A stretch of 64,000 nucleotides of DNA from Microvirga sp. (GTDB lineage: Bacteria; Pseudomonadota; Alphaproteobacteria; Rhizobiales; Beijerinckiaceae): the NCBI GenBank assembly GCA_029266525.1, contig JAQSWQ010000030.1:1-64000 (forward strand), in the 5' to 3' direction. The notes beneath the pieces are model-generated. The model searched no databases. It saw only the letters and a program-made list of their open reading frames with translations, and was not told the DNA's origin. Of this stretch, positions 17,099 to 25,972 are shown piece by piece. How positions within the stretch are numbered: the first letter of the stretch is position 1; the number at the start of each line of letters is the position of its first letter. A program made the translations under genes and the position numbers.

Positions 17099-17320
17099 AT
17101 GCCTCGCCGCCTGCGCAAGCTCGTCGGAACGATCGTGATGATCGTCTTCGTGATGGTCTATGCGCTCTTCGCCATGGCGCTCGCCGACAGCCGCGTTTCG
17201 CAAACCTCGGAGCTTCTGCGCGCGCTCGTCTATGCGGTTCTCGGCCTCGCCTGGGTGATCCCGCTATTGCCGCTGATCCGCTGGATGGAGCGCCCGGACC
17301 CCGACCCGGCCGGCAGCTGA
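17099..17320 (+). CDS. DUF2842-family small membrane protein
   Basis: A 73-residue protein with two membrane helices (GTIVMIVFVMVYALFAMALA and ALVYAVLGLAWVIPLLPLI) and the family ending PLIRWMERPD. The start chosen is ATG 17099 because it has a strong Shine-Dalgarno sequence (GGGGGAG); the listed ORF extends 73 codons further upstream without support. Function unknown; often found next to ctaA in alphaproteobacteria, as here. Confidence 0.85.
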   Translation: MPRRLRKLVGTIVMIVFVMVYALFAMALADSRVSQTSELLRALVYAVLGLAWVIPLLPLIRWMERPDPDPAGS

Positions 17321-17359
17321 CCTGACCCAATCCGCTCACGCCGCTCTTGAAGGACCGTA

Positions 17360-17704
17360 ATGAAGTACCTCGCTCTGCTCACTTTTCTCCTTCTGCCTGC
17401 CTCGGCCTTGGCCCAGCCGGCCCCACGGTCGATCGCGGATTGCGAGAAGATCAAGGGCGATCTCGCCTACAACCAGTGCCTCTCGATGTTCGGGCCGAAG
17501 GTCGGCGAGCGGCGCTCGCGCGGGGTGGCGGCGGCCGATGCCGGCGACGAGCCGGTGGTGACGCGCGGGCGGCGGGGACGCTCGGGCTATGGGCGCCGCG
17601 GCGGGCGTCAGCGCGCGGCGTTCGAGGTCGGCCGCAGCCGCTCGAGCCTGCGCGTGAGCCCGGCCTGGCAGGGTCGCGCGCGCTCGCGGCGGCGTGATCG
17701 CTAA
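17360..17704 (+). CDS. Secreted small arginine-rich protein
   Basis: A 114-residue protein with a clear signal peptide (MKYLALLTFLLLPASALAQ), then a short domain with two cysteines (IADCEKIKGDLAYNQCLSMFG) and a long arginine/glycine/serine-rich tail. Such proteins are common and uncharacterised in this order. The stop codon directly abuts the RIME-like element. Confidence 0.7.
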   Translation: MKYLALLTFLLLPASALAQPAPRSIADCEKIKGDLAYNQCLSMFGPKVGERRSRGVAAADAGDEPVVTRGRRGRSGYGRRGGRQRAAFEVGRSRSSLRVSPAWQGRARSRRRDR

Positions 17705-17804
17705 AGCATGATCCCGAAAAGTGGGAACCGGTTTTCGGATAAGATCATGCGAAAACAAAGGGATAAAGCGGGATGGCGACTCGAAGAGAAGTCATCCCGC
17801 TCTA
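17705..17804. repeat. RIME-like mosaic element, copy 1
   Basis: The element begins AGCATGATCCCGAAAAGTGG. It folds into two hairpins: GCATGATC with GATCATGC, and AGCGGGAT with ATCCCGCT. A 100-base close copy lies at 28783. Both match rhizobial intergenic mosaic elements known from related genomes. It lies exactly between two convergent genes, and its final CTCTAG provides the stop codon of the minus-strand gene, so it may act as a two-way terminator. Confidence 0.85.
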
Positions 17805-18831
17805 GGCGACGTTGACGCGCCGGCCGCGATTCCAGGCGAGGAACGGCACGCCGGAGAGCATCGCCCGAAGCGCCTCCTCGCTCTGATAGAGCCCGTTGAC
17901 CGAGACGCGCGGCAGCGCGTGCAGGTGGGACGCATGGGCGGGAAAGAGATGGCCCGGCCGCGTCGTCGCGGCGGTGACGAAGCCGACCTCCTCGGCAAGC
18001 GCGAACTCCCGGGCCCCGGCCGAAGCCGGATCGCCGACCGGATAGGCGAAGTGGCGCACCGGGACGGCGAGTCGCTCCTCGATCCCGGCCTTGCTCTCGG
18101 CCATCTCGCGGCGGGCGACGGCGGCCGGCCATTTCGCGAGCATCGGGTGCGAAAGGGTGTGCGCACCGATGGTGACGTTCGGCTCGCGCGCGAGCGCTGC
18201 GATCTCGTCCCAACCGAGACAGAGCGTTCGCACGAGCCTCGCCCCGTCGACGCCCGCCGCCTCGGCGAGGAGCGCGACGGTCGCGCGCAGGCGCTCCTCC
18301 GGGCCGCGCCGCAAGGCCCAGTAGAGCCGCTCGAAGGCGGCCTGCTTCTCCTCGGCCGTGCTGGCCGGCGCGGCGATGGTCTCCTCGCCGACATTGACCG
18401 AGATGCGGTCGAGCCAGGCAACCGCCTCCTCGAGCTCGAGCCACCACAGCCGGCCCGCGCCTTCCGCGAACTGCGTGGTGACGAACACTGTGAAGGGGGC
18501 AGCGTGCCGGCGCAGGACCGGGAGCGCAGCCGTCGTCGAAGGTGATGGCCGCGAAGGGCTGACCGCCGTTTCTGAGCCGCGCCGGCACCTCGTCGAGCGA
18601 GACGAGCTCGAAACCCATCTCGTCGACGAGCGCGAGCACGCGGTCGAGGAATTCCGGCGTGATCTCGAGAAGCCGGTTCGGCGCAAACGAGCGTCGCACC
18701 CATGGCCGGACATGGTGGAGCATCAGGATCACGCCGGCGCCCTGCGCGAGCGGGCGCAGCCAGCGATCGGCGCGCAGGGCGGTGGTCGCCACGAAGCCGG
18801 CGGTGAACAGGTGGTGGCGCAACGAGCTCAT
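17802..18831 (-). pseudogene. NodB-type polysaccharide deacetylase with ~20-base deletion
   Basis: The frame from ATG 18831 reads as a normal deacetylase start up to the metal-binding motif ITFDDG. The rest of the family sequence (ALPVLRRHAAPFTVFVTT, IGAHTLSHPML, HFAYPVGDP) is in another frame. Relatives have about seven more residues (of the kind YRDNLTH) between DDG and ALPV, so about 20 bases are missing at 18527/18528. With them the gene would encode 349 residues. The deletion removes part of motif 1 and shifts the frame, so the product should be dead. Expected role: trimming acetyl groups from the exopolysaccharide. Confidence 0.85.
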
Positions 18832-18908
18832 GCGAAGAGCTTAGCGGCCACTTAAGAAAGCTTTGTTACCGCTCCGAAGGCCGCTCCTGCGCGGCGCCGG
18901 ATCGATGC

Positions 18909-20105
18909 ATGGCCGCTCTCGCCCCCTCGCCCGGGTTCCCGCTGTCGAGCGGCGCCACGGTCGAGCGACATCAGTTCACGACCGAGATCCATGCGGATTC
19001 CGGGGCGGTCGAGGCGTTGTGGCGGGAGCTCGAGACGAGCGGCGCGAGCTCGCCGTACCAACGCTTCGAGTGGCAGAGGGCCTATGCCGAGGCGATGTCG
19101 GCAAAGGGCCGTTTCGAGACGCGCGCCGTCGTCCTGCGCGACGGCGCCGGACACGTCTCGCTTCTTCTCCCGCTTGCGATCGAGCGGCGGCATGGCCTGC
19201 GCATCGCCGTGCCGGTCGGCGGCAAGCAGGCGAACTACCATCTGCCGCTGTTCGCCCGCGGCGCCGTCCTGCCCTCCGGGGCTGAGCTCCGGGCGCTGTT
19301 GCGCGAGACCGGCCGGGCGCTCCGGCTCGACACGTATATCTTCGGAAACCTCCCGCTGTCGTGGGACGGCTTTGCCAACCCGCTCGCCGAAGGCGGCCGG
19401 CCGAGCCCCTCGAACGGCTACCGGCTTGCGCTCTCCGGCGACGCCGAGGCAACGCTGTCGCGCGCGCTCAGCAAGGATGGGCGCAAGAAGCTCAGGCAGA
19501 AGGACAAGAAGCTGCGCGAGCTCGGGCCGGTCGCGCACCGGGTCGCGCGCACGGCCGAGGAGGCAGAGGCGATCCTCGCCGCGTTCCTCGATCAGAAGCG
19601 CGCGCGATTTCGCGAGCTCGGTCTGCCGAACCCTTTCGACGACGAAGCGACGCAAACCTTCCTGCGGAGAGCCGCCCGTGCCGGGCTCGCCGAAGGACGC
19701 CCGGCGATCGAGCTGCATGCGCTGATGCTCGGCGAGCGCATCGTCGCAAGCTTCGGCGCGGCGATCGATGCCGATCGCTGCTGCGGCATGTTCACTGCTT
19801 TCGATGCGGCACCGGAAATCGCACGTTGCAGCCCGGGCGAGCTTCTGATGCTCGAGGCGATCCGCTTCCATTGCCGCGCCGGCCGGCGCGTGTTCGATCT
19901 CGGCGTCGGCGAGGCGCGCTACAAGAGCTCGCTCTGCAACGAGGTCGAGGAGCTCGTCGACGCGACCGTGCCGGTCACCGCACGCGGCGCGCTCTACGCC
20001 GCAGCGCTTGCTGGCTTGCTCGGCCTAAAGCGCATGGTGAAGCGAACGCCGTGGCTATTTCGCGCCGCCAAGCGCTTGCGCAGCCTGCGCGCCGCCCCGG
20101 CCTGA
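18909..20105 (+). CDS. BcsL/CelD-type GNAT acetyltransferase
   Basis: A 398-residue protein of the FemAB/GNAT-like group found in cellulose and exopolysaccharide loci (BcsL, CelD). Seen: PYQRFEWQRAYAEAM near residue 45, a central DGRKKLRQKDKKLRELGPV helix, the acceptor segment LHALMLGERIVASFGAAID, and FDLGVGEARYKSSL near residue 340. It probably acylates a sugar or lipid-linked intermediate. Start ATG 18909, divergent from the deacetylase pseudogene. Confidence 0.8.
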   Translation: MAALAPSPGFPLSSGATVERHQFTTEIHADSGAVEALWRELETSGASSPYQRFEWQRAYAEAMSAKGRFETRAVVLRDGAGHVSLLLPLAIERRHGLRIAVPVGGKQANYHLPLFARGAVLPSGAELRALLRETGRALRLDTYIFGNLPLSWDGFANPLAEGGRPSPSNGYRLALSGDAEATLSRALSKDGRKKLRQKDKKLRELGPVAHRVARTAEEAEAILAAFLDQKRARFRELGLPNPFDDEATQTFLRRAARAGLAEGRPAIELHALMLGERIVASFGAAIDADRCCGMFTAFDAAPEIARCSPGELLMLEAIRFHCRAGRRVFDLGVGEARYKSSLCNEVEELVDATVPVTARGALYAAALAGLLGLKRMVKRTPWLFRAAKRLRSLRAAPA

Positions 20106-20181
20106 ACGCGCCTTCACTTCGACGTTTCCATTCGCCGCGGATGGCGTAAGCTGGTTTGCGCGCGAACGCGCAGGAGAAGGG

Positions 20182-20310
20182 ATGACCGTCATGGCCAAGG
20201 GTCAGCAGCGTAGCAACCGCGAGGCGAGAAAGCCGAAAAAGGACAAGCCGAAGGAAACGCCGGCAGCCTCCCCCTTCGCCCAGGCGAAACCGACCGGCAA
20301 TCGCAAATAG
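20182..20310 (+). CDS. Small basic conserved protein (42 aa)
   Basis: Below the ORF-track cutoff. ATG 20182 is preceded by AGGAGAAGG. The product runs MTVMAKGQQRSNREARKPKK and ends with a Pro/Ala-rich tail. I recall similar short lysine-rich proteins, starting with a KGQQRSNREA motif, as widespread in alphaproteobacteria; function unknown. An internal ATG at codon 4 is an alternative start. Confidence 0.7.
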   Translation: MTVMAKGQQRSNREARKPKKDKPKETPAASPFAQAKPTGNRK

Positions 20311-20314
20311 GACG

Positions 20315-21349
20315 TCAGAACTCGAAACCGGCCTTCAGCTTGATCTGGTGGCGCTCGAAATTCGCGAGGTCGTAGCGCCCCCGCCGGCCGAAGACGGGGA
20401 GCGGCGGGAGCGGATCGCCCGCCGCAAGCGCCGTCTCGAGGCTTTCGTTGTATTCGGCGAGCGCTGCGGCGCGCCCGGGGCGATCGACGGCCTCGCGTCC
20501 GCTCACCTGGACGTTCCACGCGGCTGAGATCCAGCCCTTCTCGAAAATCTTCGCGAACAGCGTCGGGCCGACGAAGAGCGCTTGGCCTTGGAATCTCTCC
20601 AATGCAAATCCTTCGTACGAGCGAAGGTAGCGCGCCTCCGCGCCGAGGAAGAGTTGGTCGGTGACCCGGTAGGCGAGCGCTGCGCCGATGCCGGCATTCG
20701 CCTCGCGCTCCGCCACGAACCCCTCGCGGCGCTCCTTCATCCGCTCGACGTCGTAAAGGAGGTTGATCGCGCCGAAGAGGGTGTTCGGGACAAGCTCGCG
20801 ATCGAAGATCAGCTTGTTCTCCGAGCCGATCTTGCGGCCGGACTGGCCCGACCGATCGTCGATTCGGGAGACGCTCGGCTCGATCTGCACGGTCAGGCCG
20901 AACGGGGCGGTCTTGCGGTCGAGAAACCGCCAGCGCAACTCGCTGCCGAAGCCGTTGAAGGCATAGCGCCCGCCGACATCGTCGAATCCGGGCACGCTGC
21001 GGATGCGGTGGTAGTCGCCGCGCAGCGAGAAGGAGATGCTCAGGTTGTCGGTCGCGCCGAAGCCGAATTCGAGCTTCTGGCCAAGTCCGCGATAGGAGCC
21101 GGCGCGCTTGCCGATCGCCGCAACGGTCTCGAAGGCCAGTCCCTTGGAGCCGGCCTCGGCGGTGTCGGAACCAGCGGTGAAGCCGAAAAGATCTTCGGTC
21201 TCGATGCCGTTGTCCTTGCCTTGACCGTTGCCCTGCGCCGCAACGTCCATGTGATCGGCGCGGCCGGATTGCGCATACGCCTCCGTGGTTGTCGCCGCCC
21301 AGAGCAGCGCCGCCGCGATGACGGGCAGAACGCTCGAAGCTCCGGCCAC
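20315..21349 (-). CDS. Outer-membrane beta-barrel-like protein of the polysaccharide locus
   Basis: A 344-residue protein with a signal peptide cut near AYAQ and alternating polar/hydrophobic strands throughout (KLEFGFGATDNLSISFSLRG, LRWRFLDRKTAPFGLTVQIE), ending in phenylalanine as barrel proteins do. GTG 21349 with GGAGG just upstream is the start. No family is recognised. Its place beside the chain-length regulator suggests a role in polysaccharide export or surface attachment. A perfect 15-base palindrome lies 18 bases upstream of the start. Confidence 0.75.
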   Translation of the reverse strand: MAGASSVLPVIAAALLWAATTTEAYAQSGRADHMDVAAQGNGQGKDNGIETEDLFGFTAGSDTAEAGSKGLAFETVAAIGKRAGSYRGLGQKLEFGFGATDNLSISFSLRGDYHRIRSVPGFDDVGGRYAFNGFGSELRWRFLDRKTAPFGLTVQIEPSVSRIDDRSGQSGRKIGSENKLIFDRELVPNTLFGAINLLYDVERMKERREGFVAEREANAGIGAALAYRVTDQLFLGAEARYLRSYEGFALERFQGQALFVGPTLFAKIFEKGWISAAWNVQVSGREAVDRPGRAAALAEYNESLETALAAGDPLPPLPVFGRRGRYDLANFERHQIKLKAGFEF

Positions 21350-21366
21350 TGCGTCCTCCCGCCGAG

Positions 21367-21381
21367 TGTAACAATGTTACA
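21367..21381. promoter_or_regulatory. 15-bp perfect palindrome, candidate operator
   Basis: TGTAACA, one A, then TGTTACA. It lies 18 to 32 bases upstream of the barrel gene start, a position where a repressor would block transcription. The regulator is not identifiable. Confidence 0.5.
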
Positions 21382-21467
21382 TGGCTAGCGGCCGGCGGCC
21401 GTTCGGTCGAGACCGAATCGAGGGCGAGCTCACGTCAGGTCAGGCCCGTGGCTCCGGAGCCACATCC

Positions 21468-23641
21468 TCACGCTGCGACAAGATCGGCGTCGGCCGTTTC
21501 CGCTTCGCGCGCGACAACCACATCCTTGGCGCCGGCCTCCTTGAGCCTTTCGTAGAAATCGACCAGTGCGGGGCTGGTCGCGTCCTCGTTCGACGAGACC
21601 ACGACGCTATCCATGCGCGGCGCGAGAAGCTTCAGAAGTTCGGCCTTGCCGCCGTCGTGGAGCACGCAGACGACCCAGTCGTAGGTCTGGTCGAAAGCCT
21701 CGAACGCCGCCTCGACCTCGCGCCATTCCTCCGCGAGCAGGGCCCCGTCGAGGAAGCCCGCGCCGACGATGTGCAGCCGCGACTGGCTCTCGCGCCCGAT
21801 GATCGCACCGAACGACACCTCGCCGGCGACAAGGTCGGTGAATCCGTGGCCCGCCGCCGCCTCGCCCCCCCCGTCGATCGCGACCAGGATGGCGCGGTTG
21901 CGCAGCGAAAGCGCGCGACCGAGGGCTTGCGCGAGATCGGGCGCGCTGCTTCCCGCCTCGAACCCCGTGACCAGGACGCGCCGGCCGCGGCCTTGCGGCA
22001 GCACCTCGGAAAGACGCGCGATGAGCGCCTCGAGCTCGAAGCGCTCCGCCTCGGCCGCGGCGATCGGCGGCGGCAGGGCGCGCGTGGCGTTCGCCGCCGG
22101 GGGCGGACCGGCCTCGTAGGGATTCTGCCGGGCATAGGTGAAGCGACCCTGGTCGCCCTCCCCTGCCCTTCCGGCGAGCGCATCCTCCTCCGGGTATTCG
22201 GGCACGCGGCCAGCGGCGCCGGGCGTGGCGAGCATCTCGCGGCCGACGATCCATCCGGCGGCGAGGATCATCGCGGCGAGCGTCGTGAACAGCACGATCG
22301 GCAGCTTCTTCGGGAACGAGGGCCGGTCGGGCACGATCGCATGCGAGACGATGCGCGCGTCCGGCGGAGCGGCGTTCTCGGCGTCCCGCGCCGTCGCTTC
22401 GCGATAGCGCGTGAGATAGGATTCGAGCTGGTCGCGCTGCGCCTTCGCCTCGCGCTCGAGCGCACGCAGCTGCACCTCGGCCTCGTTCGCCTGGACCACC
22501 ACGCCCTTCTGGGTGTCGAGCGCCGACTGCAGCGTCTCGACCCTCGATCCGGCGATCTTGGCGTCGTTCTCGAGCGTGCGCACGGTGCGCTCGGCGGCGC
22601 CGCGGACCTGCGCTTCGAGGTCGTTGACCTGGGCGTTCAGCTCCTTGATGCGCGGGTGCTCCGGCAGGAGGGTGCGCAGCTCGAGCGCGAGCTGGGCGCG
22701 CAGATTGATGCGCTGCTCGATGAGGCGGCGGATGAGCTCGTTTTGGCGACGTCCGGGATCTCGAAGGCGCGCCCGCCCTTGATCATGTCGCGGATGAGCT
22801 TCGCCTTCGCCTCGGCATCGGCCTTGGCCGTACGCGCCTCGGCAAGCTGGGTGTTGAGCTCGGACAGATGCTGCGCATTGATCGGCGCGTTGTTCGTGCC
22901 GACGAACAGCCCGCTCTTGCCGCGGAACTCCTCGACCTTCGCCTCGGCATCGGCGACCCGCCGGCGCAGCGCCTCGATGTTGATGCCGAGCCAGCTCGAG
23001 GCATTGCGCGCCGTGTCCTTCTTCGCCCCCTCCTGGAGGTTGAGGTAGAGCTCGGCGACGGTGTTTGCGCCCTTGGCCGCAAGCTCCGGATCGCGCGAGC
23101 GGAACTCGATCGCGATGATGCGCGAGCGCCCGACGGGATAGACCAGCAGACGCTCGTAGTAGTTCTCGAGCACGCGGTCCTCGGCCGGACGGTCGAGCGG
23201 GTTCTTCGTGAGCCCGACGAGGATCATCAGGCGCCGCAGCAGCCCCATCTCGCCGGCAAGCGGGTCGAACTCCGGATTGCCCACGAGGCCGAGCTGCTTG
23301 ATCGCCTCGCGGGCGAGGTCGCGCGACAACACGACCTGCACCTGGCTCGCGACCGCCTGCTCGTCGATCTGCAAAGGCTGCTCGCTGCGGTCCTGGGTCG
23401 GCCGCGTGTAGAAGCTGTCGCGGCTCTCGAGAATCAGCCGGGCCTCGCCTGTGTAGCGGGGCGTGACCACGGTGACGAAGAGGAAGGAGGCGGCGAAAGC
23501 CGCAAGCCCCGCTCCCGCAACGAAGCGCCACCTGTCGCGCAGGAGACGCATCGCCTGGCCGGCATGCAGCGAATCGAGTGCTCGCGGGGAGGCATCATGC
23601 GGCAGGACGCCGATGGGCGGAGCGGCGTAGGACGAACTCAT
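21468..23641 (-). pseudogene. GumC/Wzc-type chain-length regulator, frameshifted
   Basis: Frame 1 from ATG 23641 gives a Wzz domain: membrane helix WRFVAGAGLAAFAASFLFVTVV, then a long periplasmic coiled coil to EIPDVAK. The protein continues in another frame with NELIRRLIEQRINLRAQLAL, a second membrane helix (LPIVLFTTLAAMILAAGWIVG) and a C-terminal domain shaped like a BY-kinase. One added base in the T4 run at 22741-22744 (A4 in the coding sense) rejoins them to 724 residues. The kinase domain lacks the Walker A lysine (GFEAGSSAPDLAQA), so it would be inactive as a kinase even if repaired. Expected role: polymer length and export with the Wza-like protein. Confidence 0.85.
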
Positions 23642-23815
23642 CACGGCAACCTCGGGGAGCGACTGCGAGTCGGCTCCGGCGATTACGCCTCATTAAGGTT
23701 GCCGCTCGGTTAAGGCAGCGCGGCCCTGGCGATCGGCCCGCGGGCGGTGAGCCTTTGTTAACCATGAACGACGAAGACTGGCGCCATTCGAGCCCGCCGC
23801 GAGTCCCATATCCGC

Positions 23816-24379
23816 ATGAACCGGCGCACCGCCCTCGCCCTTCTCGCCTCGAGCCTTTGGCTTTCGGGCTGCGAGCATCCGCCCTACCGGTTGGACCTTC
23901 TCGATCTGCCGACCGGCAGCGCCTATACGCTGGCGAGCGGCGACCGCCTGCGCATCATCGTCTTCGGCCAGGTGAACCTCTCGAACATCTACGCCGTCGA
24001 CGGCGCCGGGCGCATCTCCATGCCCCTGATCGGGCTGGTCCCGGTCGCCGGCCGCACGACCGTGCAGGTCGAGGAGGCGATCGCCGCGAAGCTGCGGGCG
24101 GGCTACATCCGCGAGCCCAAGGTGACGGTCGAGATCGACGTCTACCGTCCCTTCTTCGTTCTCGGCGAGGTCACGACGTCCGGCCAGTACCCTTACGTGA
24201 ACGGCATGACCGTGCAGACGGCGGTGGCCATCGCCGGCGGCTACACGCCGCGCGGTGCGAAGGACTACGCCGAGGTGACGCGCATCGATCGCTACGGGCG
24301 GCCGATCACCGCGGCGGTTCCCATCAACTATCCGGTGCGCCCGGGCGACACGATCGTGATCAAGGAGCGTTGGTTTTGA
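23816..24379 (+). CDS. Wza-like polysaccharide export lipoprotein
   Basis: A 187-residue outer-membrane lipoprotein. The signal peptide ends in a lipobox (LWLSGC). The poly-export domain reads YTLASGDRLRIIVFGQVNLS and a single SLBB-like domain follows (FFVLGEVTTSGQYPYVNGMTVQTAVAIAGGYT). It is short compared with E. coli Wza, as usual for GumB/ExoF-like exporters in this order. It probably forms the outer-membrane pore working with the GumC-type protein encoded divergently. Intact. Confidence 0.92.
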   Translation: MNRRTALALLASSLWLSGCEHPPYRLDLLDLPTGSAYTLASGDRLRIIVFGQVNLSNIYAVDGAGRISMPLIGLVPVAGRTTVQVEEAIAAKLRAGYIREPKVTVEIDVYRPFFVLGEVTTSGQYPYVNGMTVQTAVAIAGGYTPRGAKDYAEVTRIDRYGRPITAAVPINYPVRPGDTIVIKERWF

Positions 24380-25582
24380 ACGCCGAGCCGCATCCCCGCC
24401 CGGTCGCGTTCTCGCCCTCCCACATCCCGAACCCGAGCCGTCGGCTGCGCATCCTGCACGTCTTCCGCGCGCCGGTCGGCGGGCTCTTCCGCCACGTCGT
24501 CGACGTGGCGCGGGCGCAGATCGCGCGCGGGCTGGAGGTCGGCATCTTCTGCGATTCCTCGACCGGCGGCGAGCGTGCCGCCGAGGCGCTCGCCGAGCTT
24601 CGGCCGGGTCTCAAGCTCGGCGTCACCCGCGTTCCGATGCGCCGCAACCCGCACCCGCTCGACGCCGCCGCGCTCCTGAGCTTCACCGGCATCTACCGCG
24701 CCCTGAAGCCGAACGTGCTGCACGCCCACGGCTCGAAGGGGGGCGCCTATGCGCGCACGGCGTTCGCCCCTGGGCTCGACCGCGCGACGATCCGCGCCTA
24801 CACGCCCCATGGCGGCAGCTTCAACTACAAGCCCGGCACCCCCATGCACGGGCTCTACATGACCGCCGAAGGCCTACTTGCGAAGCGCACCGATGTCTTC
24901 CTGTTCGAGAGCGACTACATCGCCGGCCGCTTCCGGGAGAGCGTCGGCGAGACCGACAAGGTCGTGCGCATCGTCCACAACGGCATCGGCGAGACCGAGT
25001 TCGAGCCGATCGCCCATGTGCCCGACCCCGTTCGACCTCGTGTATGTCGGCGAGCTGCGCCCAGCCAAGGGCATCGGGACCCTGATCGACGCAGTCGCGC
25101 TGCTGCGCCGCGAAAAGCAGCGGCGGCTCACCATGCTGATCGTCGGCTCCGGGCCGGACGATCACGCCCTGCAGGCCCGCGCCAAGGAGGCCGGGATCTG
25201 GGACTCGGTCGCCTTCGTGCCGCCGCAGCCGATCCGCCACGCCCTCGCCCGCGGCGCGATCATGGTGATCCCGTCCTATGCCGAGTCGCTTCCCTACGTG
25301 ATCCTCGAGGCCGCGGCCGCAGCACAGCCGCTGGTGTCGACGAATGTCGGCGGCATCCCCGAGATCTTCGGCCCCTACGCCGACGAGCTCATCCCGGCGC
25401 GCGATACGCAGGCGCTCGCCGATGCGATCCTGACCAAATGCAGCGAAGGCCCGCAGGAGCGGCGCGCCAAGGCCGAGCGCCTGAGCGACTTCGTGCGCTG
25501 CCGCTTCTCGTTGAAGCAGATGGTGGACGGCGTGCTCGACGGGTATGAGGCAGGGTTCGAGGCGCGCGCCATCCCGGCCTGA
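24376..25582 (+). pseudogene. GT4-family glycosyltransferase, frameshifted
   Basis: The likely start is TTG 24376, which overlaps the upstream stop (TTGA) and has AAGGAG eight bases before it. Frame 1 gives the GT-B N-terminal domain (ILHVFRAPVGGLFRHVVD, NVLHAHGSKGGAYAR, VRIVHNGIGETEFEP). The C-terminal domain (FDLVYVGELRPAKGIGTLI, YAESLPYVILEAAAAAQPL) is in another frame. Removing one C from the run at 25026-25029 joins them into about 401 residues. As read, the donor-binding domain is lost and the enzyme would be inactive. Confidence 0.85.
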
Positions 25583-25588
25583 GGCCAA

Positions 25589-25831
25589 TCAGACGTCGTT
25601 CCCGGAGTTCAGCTCGCTCACCCGAATCGCATTGCGGGCGTGCTCGTCGAAGGCGCCGATGCCCTGGTTGAGGATGCGCCGGATCGCCTCCGCCCGGCTC
25701 GGCTTCGGCCCGTTCTGGTCCTCGATCCAGGCGTCGAGGGCGGAAAGGTCTGCCGGCGAGAGCCGGACCGTCACGGATATCCCGCCGGGTTGCTGCGCGG
25801 GCTCGGACCTGCGGGCTGCTGTTGCGGGCAT
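25589..25831 (-). CDS. Small ribbon-helix-helix-type DNA-binding protein
   Basis: About 80 residues from ATG 25831, which has AAAGGA upstream; the listed ORF begins eight codons earlier at TTG. ISVTVRLSPADLSALDAWIE followed by PSRAEAIRRILNQGI has the strand-helix-helix pattern of CopG/Arc-like repressors. It lies antisense between two polysaccharide genes and may regulate them, or it may be an orphan antitoxin. No toxin is adjacent. Confidence 0.65.
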   Translation of the reverse strand: MPATAARRSEPAQQPGGISVTVRLSPADLSALDAWIEDQNGPKPSRAEAIRRILNQGIGAFDEHARNAIRVSELNSGNDV

Positions 25832-25972
25832 GAGGGCGTCCTTTCGCAAGGACAACGCGCAAGCGCGGCCGGCGGGTCCTCGGTTCCGTTAAGCCTTCCT
25901 AGACCCTCCTCGTGGAAACTCCGCCCGCGCCCGGAGCCGCCTCGGCGGCGCGGCTGCGCAACGGGTGTGCGT

